Source: Liolophura sinensis
Taxonomy: Eukaryota > Mollusca > Polyplacophora > Chitonida > Chitonidae
Direction of reading: 5' to 3'
DNA: 64,000 nt
Assembly: GCF_032854445.1 (NCBI RefSeq)
Contig: NC_088296.1
Coordinates: 15,737,485 to 15,801,484 of the forward strand
The position numbers were made by a program, and so were the translations under genes. How positions within the stretch are numbered: the first letter of the stretch is position 1; each line of letters opens with the position of its first letter. Shown one piece after another: positions 20,430-31,784 of the stretch. The notes beneath the pieces were generated by a model. It was not told the origin of the DNA. It saw only the letters and a list, made by a program, of their open reading frames with translations, and did no database searches.

Positions 20430-20805
20430 TGATGACCATTTGTGGACAAACTGGGAACACAGTAGGCTACTTATTTGTTATAATAAGTACAATGGTCAAT
20501 CAGGTATGGGCTCTAGTGACCATTTCGCGGGTTTACGGCATTAGTCAATTTAAACGTTGCACTATGTGTTCGGTTGATCCCGAAATTCTAACATTTTTAT
20601 GCGTTAGACAACTGAATATTTCACCGTTGCCTAGAAGATAGAAATTACAAATTAGGTTAGTTTCTAATCTAAGCATACATGCTCTATATTTCCGTGTGAG
20701 TTTCTTAGGACTATAGATGTTCGATTAAAATACCCTGTATATTTGCATATTTTTGTACTGCCAATTTTTAAGTTAGTTTTACTTCAAACACATTTCCGCT
20801 AAATA
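20430..20805. repeat. Array module, copy E (diverged)
   Basis: GACAACTGAATATTTCACCG then TTGCC, TTAGGTTAGTTTCTAATCTAAGC, GTTCGATTAAAATACCC and ATTTGCATATTTTTGTACTG preserve block order and spacing. Confidence 0.7.
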
Positions 20806-20807
20806 GT

Positions 20808-21185
20808 GACCGGCCCCGATAGCACAGTTAGTAGAGCGCCCGCTTCTGGGGCAGCAGATCCAGGGTCAATCCTGGGTCAACTCACACCTAAGACCTTAAA
20901 AGAGGAAGTTGTATCTTCCGCGCTCGGCTCGTTCGGTATGAAGGGGATAGTGCAACGAGTGGTTGATCCGTATCAGTATAATGCCTCTGACGGGGCCGCT
21001 TACTTGCCTTAGGTAAATCGTCTCAGTGAAGCATCACTAGATACAAGAGCGGTGGAAATCCGTCCTGCAACAAGGAGGCACATTACACGTACATACACCC
21101 TAAGGATTCCTTCGTTGCCATATGACTGAAAAATTGTTGAGGACGACGGTAAACCCCAAACACTCGCTCACTCACTCCGCTAAAT
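20808..21185 (+). mobile_element. SINE-B (tRNA-derived), full length
   Basis: The tRNA-like head GGCCCCGATAGCACAGTTAG and B-box-like region are followed by the AAAGAGGAAGTTGTA-like block, GGATAGTGCAACGAGTGGTT, GAGCGGTGGAAATCCGTCC, CATATGACTGAAAAATTGTT and a CACTCACTC tail. This is the only sense-oriented full copy in the window. Confidence 0.9.
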
Positions 21186-21189
21186 AGTG

Positions 21190-21640
21190 AATTTAAAATT
21201 CAAAATATTTATATTTGTTCGCAATCGAATTGGCAAGTTACCTTACCACGTGTGACGTACAGATATGCACACCATTCTTAGTTACGGAAGACAAGTGGTC
21301 TGCAACGAAACTCACGGGTGTCAGACTAAATCCACGCGCGTTATCGTCCTCTTATTGTCAGGAAGGACCTACAAACAACGATAGAAAAACCCGGCCTGTC
21401 CTAGCGATTGAAAGATAAGTGCCTTAAACAACTAGACGATGCCTGGCCTATTCCCGACTACAGTAGATGTACGGACCTACAGAGTAGATCGTCTATGATT
21501 TGCATGCACCTACCTTTATCGCTATGGAGTAAAGAGGAGTATAAAATACCCTGGTGCTGGAAATCTTCGGATGTGGAGATCTTTTCGCTATTAATTATGG
21601 CTATTGTGAGGCAACAGTATGAAATTCAACTGGCAATATG
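21190..21640. other. Unassigned segment between array copies
   Basis: Two plus-strand frames (21215-21418 and 21408-21641) have mixed composition but no splice partners, no recognisable domain and no start context. I see no supported gene; it may be a decayed repeat. Confidence 0.3.
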
Positions 21641-21775
21641 ATAGTTTAAACACAGGGGTTACTTTCTAATCAAAGCTCAAGTGTGAAAACGTTTCCCGCA
21701 AGATATAATCCCTATGAACCGTGTATGATACAATGGCTATGCGTATTTGCATATGCTGTAGTCAACAAAAGCACA
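21640..21775. repeat. Array module, copy F (remnant)
   Basis: GGGTTACTTTCTAATCAAAGC and, about 80 bp on, GTATTTGCATATGCTG keep the second hairpin half and the octamer. Confidence 0.55.
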
Positions 21776-22016
21776 CTGTCGTACAAATACTAAAAATGAA
21801 TGTCTATTGCTTATAGCCGTATTTGGTAATAACTTTTATGATATTTTTTAAAGTTTTTATTTACAAACTATTCAAGACTTCAGAAAAAAAACAAACAAAC
21901 AAAAAACAAAATCTCACCACTTTCGGGTTCGCCATAATTCATAAGACGCTTTACTCCGGGCATTCCGTTTTCCATCATCACCCATAAAGCTGACCACTGT
22001 CATCTTGAGTTCGATT

Positions 22017-22425
22017 TTTTGGTTTATTTTTTTTAATGGTGTTTTACGCTCTGCTCATGCATATTTCACATATACCACGGCGGCCATGACCATCCGCAGG
22101 TTACAGGCGTGCCTTCCCATGTAACGCCGGAGATGAAGCCAACATGAGCTGGACGGCGTCGGGCTGGTTTCCTGCCACCATAATGCTGGCCATCGTCGTA
22201 TAAGTAAAATATTATTGAATATGGTGTAAAACACCAAGTCCAGCTAATGTTGGCTTCTTCTCCGGCCGTACGTGGGAGGTATGGTGGCAACTTCCGGATT
22301 GTGGTGGGTTTCTATCGTGTTCTGCTCGATTTCCTCTCACCATAAAGCTGTCCGTATAAGTTAAATACTCATGAGTGCGGCGTAAAACACCAATCAAACA
22401 TATAAATGAAATAAATAAGCTTCTT
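22017..22425. mobile_element. Composite of SINE-A fragments in both orientations
   Basis: 22017-22153 is an antisense piece (TTTTACGCTCTGCTCATGC to GAGCTGGAC). 22154-22235 is a sense 3' tail, and 22236-22425 is a second sense copy lacking its head (GGCCGTACGTGGGAGG to GCGTAAAACACCAATC). This indicates repeated insertion and rearrangement. Confidence 0.75.
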
Positions 22426-22689
22426 CATGGACAAAATACAGAACATAATTAATAAACACATGCCTTGTCAATACTCCCATTTGAACTTTTGTTAGTATCT
22501 TTTCAAAATGTTTGAACATCGAACTTCTAACTTTTTAGTTTCACGTTAACGGATATGACAAAACCCGAATCATGTATTAGTCGTTACTTGCAAGTAAACA
22601 CGATTCCTCGCTTGTATACATGCACGTGCATTACAGAACGCTACAAGTAGTCTTTGAGACATGGTATGTTTTCTACTAGCATAGCTACT

Positions 22690-22830
22690 ATCCTCACAGT
22701 TAGGTAACTGAATTCATCCAAGCTGCCATAAAGACTGAGATAAGTAAGCCCATATGTGATTAGATGATCTCGGATATTTGCAAATTTTATGGTAAAGTTA
22801 CAGCTTTACTTTAAAGCTAGGACTGATATA
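22690..22830. repeat. Array module, copy G (remnant)
   Basis: GTAACTGAATTCATCCAAGC then TGCC, and GGATATTTGCAAATTTTATG (itself containing ATTTGCAAAT), keep order and spacing. Confidence 0.45.
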
Positions 22831-23003
22831 ACGTAGTATTATGCGTTTCATTAGTGTCTTGAGTAAAACTATGTGTATACGTACTTTTACATGGATGCAT
22901 TCTATATTTTACATGCACATGGCGTGCAAAGCTCCGGGTTATGAATGGACAAAGATTTGTAAAAAGAAAAGTAATTAAGCAACTGGGAAATCGTATGTTG
23001 ATG

Positions 23004-23370
23004 CTCGAGTGAGTGAGTGCTTGGGGTTTAACGTCGTACTCAACAATTTTCCAGTCATATGACGACGAAGGAATCCTTAGGGTGCATGTACTTGAAATGT
23101 GCCTCCTTGTTGCAGGACGGATTTCCACCGCTCTTTTATTTAGTGCTGCATCACTGAGACGACTTACCGAAGGCAAGTAAGCCGACCCGCCCGAGCCATT
23201 ATACTGATACGGGTCAACCAGTCGTTGCACTATCCCCTTCATGCCGAACACCAAGCGAGGAAGTTACAACTTCGTCTTTTAAAGTCTTAGGTGTGACTTG
23301 ATCAAGGATTGATCCTGGATTTACCGGTCCCGAAGCGGACGCTCTACCAACTGTGCTATCCGGGCCGGTG
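23004..23370 (-). mobile_element. SINE-B, full length, antisense
   Basis: It runs from GTGAGTGAGTGCTTGGGGTT to the complement of the tRNA head (GCTATCCGGGCCGG at 23355-23368). Confidence 0.92.
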
Positions 23371-23454
23371 TTGATGCTCGAAAACTTGATTCTTCCTGTG
23401 ATATGTATCTACCTGCTCGTCAACAAGGAGTCGAATACGTGACCTTAATTGTAT

Positions 23455-23785
23455 AATGACCTCTTCGGTGGCCTAATTGTGATAGCGTCCGGCTCGCAGT
23501 CGGGGCCCCGCGGACTTTAAAAATGGTACGTGTTGCTGTCTCTCTTATCGATCAATGTTGAGAGGCTAGAGCAAGGAAACGAGACTGGCTGACCCGGTGT
23601 CAGTGTAATGTAACTGGGTGGCGTGTCATGTCTGGTGTTTTCAGCATGATATTTCAGTTATGGCAGCGCTTTGGCGGCATGGACTCGCCCACAAACTGAA
23701 GAGACAGTATATGTGCCCATACCCAATGATTCCATGTCGGCATGTGACTGAAAAATTGTTTTGTTCGACGTAAAACCCAAAGCAG
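23455..23785 (+). mobile_element. SINE-C, near full length
   Basis: The tRNA-like head GGTGGCCTAATTGTGATAGC is followed by CTAGAGCAAGGAAACGAGAC, GGTGTCAGTGTAATGTAACT, GGCGTGTCATGTCTGGTGTT and CATGATATTTCAGTTATGG. The end (GTGACTGAAAAATTGTTTTG) resembles the SINE-B 3' end, so the two families share a tail. Confidence 0.8.
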
Positions 23786-24800
23786 ACATACATTTATCCC
23801 ATAAATGTTCATTTTCCCGGGTAATAAAGGCATGACATATCGTTTTGAAATGCACCACGTGTAATATAAATTCCGACATTTTGATTGGCCCGTGTATCTA
23901 TTCATTCATCAAACTGACCAATCCAAAATTACAACTCGGCTGTATAGGCACTACTTTTTTTTTACCAGCTTTTTCTTGTCGTCTGCAAATGTCAACATGG
24001 TCGACTTTCGACCAAGAGATATCATAAAAACTGACAAAAAAGGACGCGATAGTTATAAAAAGTGACAACAGATAATAAGATCAATGTTGAACATCCTCGG
24101 CATTGATTACGACATAGAGCTATCGCCATGAAGGCTCAGTAAAATCCCCAGAACGGAAATATCGGGTAGGCCATTTTTTTTTCTTAACATTATTCTATGG
24201 GCCTAAAACTTTGTGCTGCGCTAATTTTGACATTATCCAGATGGAACCAAATGAATTGTCAACCAAATCTTCACACGAACACTGGCTGATGCTTAAATTT
24301 CAATTAGCCGTTACAACCCTGTAGACTGTTTCGCTTGTTCAACCTTCGTTAAGTTAAACTGTCAGTTGTTTTTTGAAAGTTGCACGGCGTGTACTCGGCG
24401 CACTTGAAATTTGTCTATTTTTAGACCGTAATTGACTGTAGACTGTAGTAAAATGTAATATTCTTGTTATAAATATTAACACATTGAACGATGTATTGTA
24501 TAAAGCAAACTTTTGACGTGTCTATGGTATAAAGAAAGTCGTTATGTAAATAAATTTTGTCTGTACTATATTATACTCCGCCATGTTACTTGTCACTTAC
24601 TGCTGATGCTTCACTTGACGTCTATATGTGATATCATTACGCGGTTAGAAGGCGCAATTTCTGAAAGGTTCAAATTGTAATGATTTTTTCCGCTATAAAT
24701 TTACAATAAGGCATTTATGGGATAAATAGGATACGAAATTCTTGACCTTCGGTATCAAATTATTACACTCGAGTAACAGTTTTCATTTCATTACACATCC
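23786..24800. other. AT-rich spacer, nothing recognised
   Basis: No exon, SINE or array copy was found. The plus frame at 23845-24027 lacks support. Confidence 0.5.
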
Positions 24801-24894
24801 TCTATATATGTATGCTTTGGACATATTGGCCTCCAGAGAGTCTTCACTTATTGTATCACCGATCGTGGGCCTGCACATGCATGAGGCGGGCAGT

Positions 24895-25185
24895 TATGTA
24901 CGGACATTTCACTTGTACGACAGCGGACAGTAACCCTACACAGCCTGTCGCCAACAGACGACGATAAGCAGGTTGCTGAGGACCTTTCCACATACGACCG
25001 AAAGAGGAAGCCAGCATGGACTGAAGGAGAACCAACAGTGATCGCATTGGTGAGAGGCTGAACTAGCATGATACAACTCTTACTCCTCAACAGCGCATGC
25101 CCCGCACTCTTAAGCGAAAGGTATAGAGCGGCGCATGCGCTGTTGAGGAGTATGGCTACTACTAGGCCACAGAGGCCCCTAAGAA
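24895..25185 (-). mobile_element. SINE-A, diverged, antisense, with internal insertion
   Basis: CATTTCACTTGTACGACAGC, the GGTTGCTGAGGACCTTTCCA core, GCATTGGTGAGAGGCTGAAC and the head complement AGGCCACAGAGGCCCC are in order. They are split by a 72-bp foldback element. Confidence 0.8.
25081..25152. mobile_element. 72-bp foldback element with perfect 20-bp inverted repeats
   Basis: The left arm (25081-25100, starting TACTCCTCAACAGCG) and right arm (25133-25152) are exact reverse complements around a 32-bp centre. The element sits inside the SINE-A head and resembles a tiny MITE. No transposase is present. The arms contain GCGCATGC, an NRF1-like half. Confidence 0.75.
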
Positions 25186-25464
25186 CGTGAAGTTAATATC
25201 AATATATGCTCAATGCTCTTACGTATACATCATGTGTGATTTACATGGCGTGTAATTCTAAATGTAAACGCAATGACAAATTATCCGAGTTCAATTTTAT
25301 GAATTTCACACAGATAGCACATCTGAAATATCAGTACATGGTCCCCACGAGAGTTATTTGAAACCGAAGTGAAGCATTCGACAGAACACAGTGTTCAATC
25401 ATTTCCCACCCATTCCTGCTCTTAGTCACAGAAAGAAGCTTAGGCCTTGCTATTTATTACATGA

Positions 25465-25655
25465 GACAACAGGGACGTACCCGTGTTGCCTATAAGAGAG
25501 AAAGTAGAAAGAGTTTCTTTCGTTCTTAGCACTTAACTGCTTACGGAAGATGAACTTATAAATAAGCTTTGTATACGCAAACACAGAAAAGGCAGCTAAT
25601 TTGCATACACAAAAATTAATTGACTATGTTATTACGTAGTTAATTTAAAAACCTC
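25465..25655. repeat. Array module, copy H (remnant)
   Basis: GTGTTGCCTATAAGAG, AGTAGAAAGAGTTTCTTTCG then TTCTTAGCAC, and a TTTGCATACAC element preserve the array order. Confidence 0.45.
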
Positions 25656-26160
25656 ATAAAGTTTACGATATTTAACCAGACTGTTAATTTTTCCGAGTTG
25701 TAATATTATATTTAGCCCAAATCACTGTCGTTTTTGCATAAATATTGGAAAAAAATTTAACCAAGATTAACAAAGAATGAGTTACGATACATGATACTTG
25801 AGTTACCTCCCCTTACCTGGGCACCGCTTGAAAAGCTAACAGCCGGATCGTTGGAGCTGAAACTGGACAGGCCGCTCAAGCAAGGATATGCAGAACTTTA
25901 AACTGAATTCACCGTTAACTCTACTTTATTTATTTATCTAATTTGACTGCTGAATTTTCACTTCTACAATGGCATTCAGAATATGGGTTCAGAAACCGGT
26001 TTAAATCACTCCCATCTGTCAAGTTACTGATGAACTTTCCCTTAGGACGTAAACATAGCTCCACAGTTTGTACTAGTGGAAGAGTAGTAGTTTTTAACAA
26101 ACGTTACACTGGGCCAAATAAGTATTGCCACCGGCTTAGTTGTCATCAAGGAAACCTTGA
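25656..26160. other. Spacer with one donor-like site
   Basis: On the minus strand a frame S-S-N-D-P-A-V-S-F-S-S-G-A-Q runs into GTAAGGGGAGG at about 25821. GGGGAGGTAACTC-type motifs also occur at 16697 and 18485 here and look like a dispersed repeat, so I do not call an exon. Confidence 0.3.
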
Positions 26161-26161
26161 G

Positions 26162-26282
26162 TATTGATTATTTATCTATTTATTTGATTGGTTGTTTTAA
26201 GACGTATAGTCAAGAATATTTCACTTATACGACGGCGGCCAGCATTATGGTGGGCGAAACCCACGACAATGCGGAGTACTGA
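26162..26282 (-). mobile_element. SINE-A 3' part, antisense
   Basis: TTTATTTGATTGGTTGTTTTA and TTTCACTTATACGACGGCGG followed by CCAGCATTATGGTGGG. It is truncated in the core. Confidence 0.85.
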
Positions 26283-26469
26283 TTAAATGTAGGTATCTGG
26301 AAGAAAATAGATAGAAATGCGAGTGGAGAAGAGAGCTAAAGCATGGCTGCATATAAATGTCTTCTGATTGGTGAAAATATAAAACATCGTAGGCGTTAAC
26401 CATTTTTGACATGACTATAATTTTATAGGCTGTAAGTCTTGTTTGTTAGTGGTTTGTGTTGAACGCTGT

Positions 26470-26885
26470 TTTGCATGTCGGGATTGATTACTGGATAATG
26501 GTCTTGGGTTTTGTTATTGGTCTTGGGATTGTTTGCTGGATAATGGTCTTGGGATTGTTTGCTGGATATTGGTCTTGGGATTGGTTGCTGGATATTGGTC
26601 TTGGGATTGGTTGCTGGATATTGGTCTTGAGATTGGTTGCTGGATATTTGTTTTGGGATTTGTTACTGTATATTGGTTTTGAGATTGGTTACTGGGTATT
26701 GGTTTTGAGATTGGTTACTAGGTATTGGTCAAAGGATTTGTTATGGGGTATTGGTCATGCAACTGATTACCGGCTATTGGTCTTTGGGTTTTGTTACTGG
26801 ATATTGCTTTTGAGATTGGTTACTGAGTATTGGTCTTGGGATTTGTTACTGGATATTGGTCTTGGGATTGGTAACTTCGGCGTGG
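26470..26885. repeat. Minisatellite, about 15 units of 26-28 bp
   Basis: Units share TTGCTGGATATTGGTCTTGG and GGATTG. The 155-residue plus frame across it (26456-26923) is Trp/Leu/Gly-rich only because the unit is repeated; it has no start context or conserved motif and should not be annotated as a membrane protein. Confidence 0.9.
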
Positions 26886-26929
26886 GTGTCGAGGTGAAAA
26901 CTGACGCTCAGACCTGGTTTTAACCAGGC

Positions 26930-27680
26930 CTATTAGGTTGATCACATTAATGCATTTGATTATAATCTGCCAGTGATATAGGCCTATTACTGTTAGAAAA
27001 CATAGGCTTCATCTCGTCTATTACAAACTACACATGATTTACGGCAGCTCTGGGACTTCTATATTATTCGAGTACCTGGCTCCCATTATAGCCCGGTGTT
27101 TGCCTCGCTAGGCATTGACAAATAATTCAATATCTCATAGATCACCAGAACACGCCGAACCGTACCACGTGACAGTTAAACAGACTCTCTCTCCGAATAA
27201 TCGATAATATCCAGATTTTATCAGTTCGATTAGAACAATAGCGTTTATATGTACGCTTACCGGCTGTGATATCTCACAGTGAAATCAGCTTCACAGGTAC
27301 ACGATTAGTCTTCACTGAGCATGCGCGCATATTCCACAACAGCATGAACCCAGTCAATAAGCCTCCTTGTGACACCTGCTTGCAGATATATGGACATGCA
27401 GGGTCCTGTTGCTGTAACTGTACAATAGTATTTACGCCCGAAATCGACTTTACAAATCAATTTTGAATTAACAACCGGCGCCAGACCTCACTATTATATA
27501 AAATGTATAGTTCAGTTATTTTTAGCACTAATTTGGGGGATTTATGTTATGGCCCATTTCTTGTGCCCATCAGGGGGTGTCATTTTAAAAGCGCAGATTT
27601 TGAAATTTACGGCCTGGTGCTTGCGTTTTGGTGACCTATATTGGTAACATAAGGAGGACAAAAGTACTTATTTACTCGGT
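26930..27680. other. Spacer, nothing recognised
   Basis: No exon or known repeat supported. A CpG-containing patch (27110-27330) includes GCATGCGCGCAT at about 27320. Confidence 0.4.
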
Positions 27681-27689
27681 GTTTCCTTT

Positions 27690-27860
27690 TCTCCTTGTCA
27701 TTTGCTCACCATTCCAAACACCGATGTATGCAGAGTGCTGTCTAAATGTAAGGTCATGTTGATGACACCAGACGTGACACTGTGTCCATCCACAGTATAT
27801 ACTGAAGGACAGCTGACCGAATAGACTGAACCGCCAATACGGCAAGTTAAGCAAATAAGC
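27690..27860 (-). mobile_element. SINE-C fragment, antisense
   Basis: TGTTGATGACACCAGACGTG, ACACTGTGTCCATCCACAG and GGACAGCTGACCGAATAG correspond to the central SINE-C blocks with heavy divergence. Confidence 0.5.
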
Positions 27861-27894
27861 CAGTTTTAAAGATTTACCACTCGGGCTTGAACCC

Positions 27895-28055
27895 TTTATT
27901 TTTTAATCTGATTGTAATTGCTTAACGCCGTACCCAACAATATTTCACATGCGATGACGGTCAGTATTATGGGCGAAGGAAACCGGAGCTCCCCGTCTAA
28001 ACCACCGAATTTTGGGAAGTTACTGACAAACTTCCTAACACGTGACCTAAATATA
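27895..28055 (-). mobile_element. SINE-D, antisense, partial
   Basis: TTGCTTAACGCCGTACCCAA, CAATATTTCACATGCGATGA and TTGGGAAGTTACTGACAAAC are in the same order as 8589-8720. Confidence 0.6.
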
Positions 28056-28234
28056 TGCTCACCATATTGGTCGAAGATACGTATTTAACGAATGTTTGGG
28101 CGTCTATTGTGCAAATGGCCTCAACTGTGCAAATGGCCTCAACAATGCAAACGGTCTCACTAGAGCGGTCACCTACCGCTTTTTGGCACCTTGGTCCAAT
28201 AGTCGAGTGTCGAGTTTGCACTCTTTTATCGCTG

Positions 28235-28560
28235 GAGCTAAAAACGTCTTACTGTACCATGTGACCTGTCCGAAATCTTAGGCAACTACATTTGATCACA
28301 TTTACTATAACATGGGCGTCTGAGAAAAGCTTCATAAATAGTTATTTAAGGTAGACGGTGAAGAAAAGTGAGGAGACGAACTTTTGTGAAGTTATGAAGT
28401 TCTCGAAGTAAAGCGCTGTTATGTGTGTTAATGAATGACAACAAAAGTTGCGTAATATTTTTGAGAAGCTATATGTCAATTGGAACTACAGAAATATTTT
28501 CACATTTAACGATAAAAAGAGCTCCAACTTGAAACCCCCGTACTGTCACATGGAATGGAC
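28235..28560 (+). repeat. Dispersed repeat R1, copy 2 of 3
   Basis: CTGTACCATGTGACCTGTCC, CTTAGGCAACTAC, CACATTTACTATAACATGGG and GCGTCTGA, then a GAACTTTTGTGAAG block, matching 245-565 and 58955-59235. Confidence 0.6.
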
Positions 28561-28564
28561 ACGA

Positions 28565-29270
28565 GCAAAAGGTAAGCGTCCTTAATATCTTCACCACTGC
28601 TCGCTCCTTCTGCAAATCGGTATCACTTAATGGGCGAACTCTTGATTACGTCACAAGAATCTGTACACGAGTGCTCATAAAACATATATAAAGTACAAAA
28701 GCGCTGCAACGCCACAGCAGAAAACGAGTTGTACCAAGATTGGGGCCTTCTGTGTTCTGCATTTGTCCACACATTGTGGATGATGAGTGAACAAAAAAAA
28801 AAACAAAATACCACAAGAAAAAGAAACATCAAACGACCTTCGTGACAAACAAGAAAAATAAGAAGTGCACAAAATCTAATGATTCTAGAATAATTTATTT
28901 TGTACTTTTTCAATCGTGTTATAATTGCTATATAAACCGTCGTGTTAGAGAGCAGGGATTAGTCAACACATGATTTTGTTTTCTACAAATAAAGTCTCAA
29001 ATCAGCCAAATAACAAGCGCCTATAACTCTACAAAGCTGAAAAATCGTTTGGTGCAATAGCTTGTAATTGATGCAAAACACTGTTTCAGAAAAACACACA
29101 ATAACAATTAACTATAACAGACATACTTTCTATTTAATGGAAAAAGATAATTCCAAATTACGCCGAGCTTCCCAAGAAAGACCAGTAAAGACTACAATGC
29201 AAAATACCTTCAAACATTTTTTCACTAAACTATATGCAATGACTTGTGTGAATCTTGTCATGGGTTTATG
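28565..29270. other. Spacer, nothing recognised
   Basis: A minus frame at 28623-28913 begins with a hydrophobic run, but it is Phe/Leu/Cys-rich from a poly-A/GAAA tract and has no splice or start support. Confidence 0.4.
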
Positions 29271-29274
29271 CATA

Positions 29275-29510
29275 TGACGTCACTGTGTTCACCACTGTCC
29301 GATGTTACGTTACTGCGTTCAAGATTGTTAGATGTAACATCATTGGACTCAACACTGCCAAATGCAGTGTCAATGCTGTCTACACTCTGCCAATTGTAAC
29401 GTCAATATTTTCAACAGTACCAAATGTAACGGCAATGTGCTCAACACTGTCAGAAGTGACGCCGTTAAGCTCGACACTGTCAGATGTGACGTCATTGTGC
29501 ACAGGCAACA
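29275..29510. repeat. Minisatellite of about eight 30-bp units with CRE-like sites
   Basis: Each unit has the form CAACACTGTCAGATGTGACG followed by TCATTGTGCT. The TGACGTCA half or full site is intact in the last unit and at the left edge, and decayed in the middle (TAACGTCA, TAACGGCA, TGACGCCG). Both strands are open across it, which explains the overlapping frames. Confidence 0.85.
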
Positions 29511-29529
29511 CAGCCGGGATCGTCTAAAG

Positions 29530-30745
29530 CCCCCAACAACATTCACAACACGTATGACTGCATTACTAGTATTTTGGGGGGAAAAAACAGAAAGGTACAT
29601 TACGGTATAGTTTTCACTGGTCTTCGAGTGTCTGATGACGATTGGGACAATTTTGAATGTTTCTTACCATAAATATAGTCGCCTCTAGAGACAACTCTAC
29701 ACTGGACAAAAACAATAAATTCTAAGCATAAAATTAACAGCGTGTTAATAATTAATTCACCCGATATAATAACAATCGTAATAAAAGTTAGTATTTTATA
29801 GTCAACTACAGACTTTTATGTAAAAAGGACACTTTCACGTTATGATAGATATAAATGACTGATCAACACAATACAAATGTAATAATAATAATAAATATGC
29901 ATATCAAGAATTCTTGACTGAAAGATGAAACATTCTTTGATCAAATGAGAATTGGAACAACATATCCAGGCATAAAATGACCAGTAACAATCATTCACAA
30001 ATCCATGATGCAAATATTCTGAAGGAAAACCACTGTATCTTTGATCGAGATACGTTTAATCAATTATCTTCAACTCAGTCAAGTAAGTGATCAAAACCTC
30101 GCCCATAACATCTAATAAGGTCTGTCAGAAAAACCTGATTTCAGAAGAAGTAGCTGAGTAGATGTACTCGTGAATCAATGATCCTGATTGGATAGGAAAA
30201 AATTACGATTTGAAATTGAAAATATTGACGAATCAAACAAATAATTGTGCAATTATTAATATTTCCATTTGTGTTGAATGGACAATACTGAAATCATTAA
30301 CAACACTTCATCTAAACCAAATTCGGTCGTACCGTTACATATTTAAAAAAATATCAACAACAACAACAACAAAACCCCCCAACAAAACTACATACCTCAT
30401 GGAGACATGTCTACACTCTTATTTCAACACATATACCACTTGACAAAAACCTTGGTCACTGCTTTCTAAAATTTGAGTGTCCACGGTTCAAATAATTTTC
30501 AAACTTTTGTTCAACTATCTTTTAACACACGCTTTGCATGTTTTCGGCCTCCGCACAAAATACTTATTAAACTGATCCTACACGAAGTTGGTCAGTCAAG
30601 AGCGCGTCTTATAACAAATGATAACAAGGGGGAAATCACACTAATACTACACAACAGCAACTAAATCGCCATGAAGTATACAATAATATCACAGTGTAAA
30701 ACAAAAGTCAAAATCATTAAGCTACTCAAAAACCACCACGAGAAG
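29530..30745. other. AT-rich spacer, nothing recognised
   Basis: No SINE, array copy or supported exon. A (CAA)n tract lies at 30355-30372. Confidence 0.5.
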
Positions 30746-30764
30746 CGGAGTTCAATGTTGAACA

Positions 30765-30805
30765 ACCGACCGGAAGTACAGAGGCAACGCTGCATTGTGG
30801 GTTAA
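30765..30805. promoter_or_regulatory. Possible promoter element pair
   Basis: CCGGAAGT (an ETS-type site) lies 13 bp from GCATTGTGGG, similar to ZNF143-bound promoter motifs. A second pair, TGACGTCA followed by CTTCCTG, lies at about 31383-31396. No transcript or exon could be attached. Confidence 0.25.
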
Positions 30806-31784
30806 TCTGTTTGTGTTTTCGTGCTGTTCGTTGTATTAGAATTACGTGGTTAAAATCTACCAATTATCACCTCTATGATTGTACCAGCAAGAAAGCAGTT
30901 GATACACAGCAGTAATTTCACTTTAAATAAAAACCGAAGAAAACGGAAAATTCCGTGACCTTCTATATCAGGTATAGACCCAGTTGAACTGTACTTAAAT
31001 TTGGTGAATTATATACAAGTACAGCGGATAATTAAACCAAAATAAACACTGCCTGAATTTCCCAGGATAAAATATATTGCCAACTGCAGATTCTGTACAA
31101 AAACTTTAGGTCTACTGCGGGTCAAACCTACCGGCCCATACGGTGAGTTTTATCAACTGATCAACCCTACGTACTCTAGCGCTCTATTATATCACATTTT
31201 CTCATCAATTCAGTCTAGATTGTCGTTCTATCTATCAGCAGACCACACTAAAATCCATAAATAAGGAGATGAAAGAAAATAAGTATAGTAATTTTACATT
31301 CTAAACAACCGCATGATACACAAGGCGTAAGAAACACATTATCAGTTAAAAACCACGCACAAACCGGGCAGTTCTCACGAATGACGTCACTTCCTGTACG
31401 AGTCCGAGAGTCGGCTTTGTTTCTTACACATATACGCACACTGCTCAAAGAGCAAAAGTGACCAACAATTTACAAGATATGTGGTTTAATAATAAGAAAA
31501 AAACAACAACAAGCCTTCGAGTTACAAGGATTCGATTCTACAGGGCAATTTTAGAACTGTCAAAATATAAATTTAGCAATAAACGTAATATAGAGTTCCA
31601 ATATCACCTTTAAGAACTTGACAGTAGTCCATTCTGATCTTAGTAATCTAAAAACTGTATGTTACAATTCTAAGTACTGTACAAGGCGTTACTTATGACT
31701 CAAAATAAATAGTGCTTTGCTGAATACGAAAGATACTTTTAGCTGATCGCTTAGAGCTTAAGGGTAGGGATACGTCAGTAATAC

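Noticed and set aside
22817..23254. 145-residue minus-strand frame with VVFGMKGIVQRL-like peptide, also seen at 20940, 42700 and 63080
   Set aside because: Translated SINE-B; the same peptide recurs wherever the SINE occurs.
26456..26923. 155-residue Trp/Leu-rich plus-strand frame resembling a multi-pass membrane protein
   Set aside because: It is the translation of a 26-28 bp minisatellite whose unit lacks stops in one frame; there is no start context or splice support.
29255..29610. Overlapping frames on both strands with Ser/Thr/Val-rich repeats
   Set aside because: Both strands are open because the 30-bp CRE minisatellite lacks stops; no independent coding signal.
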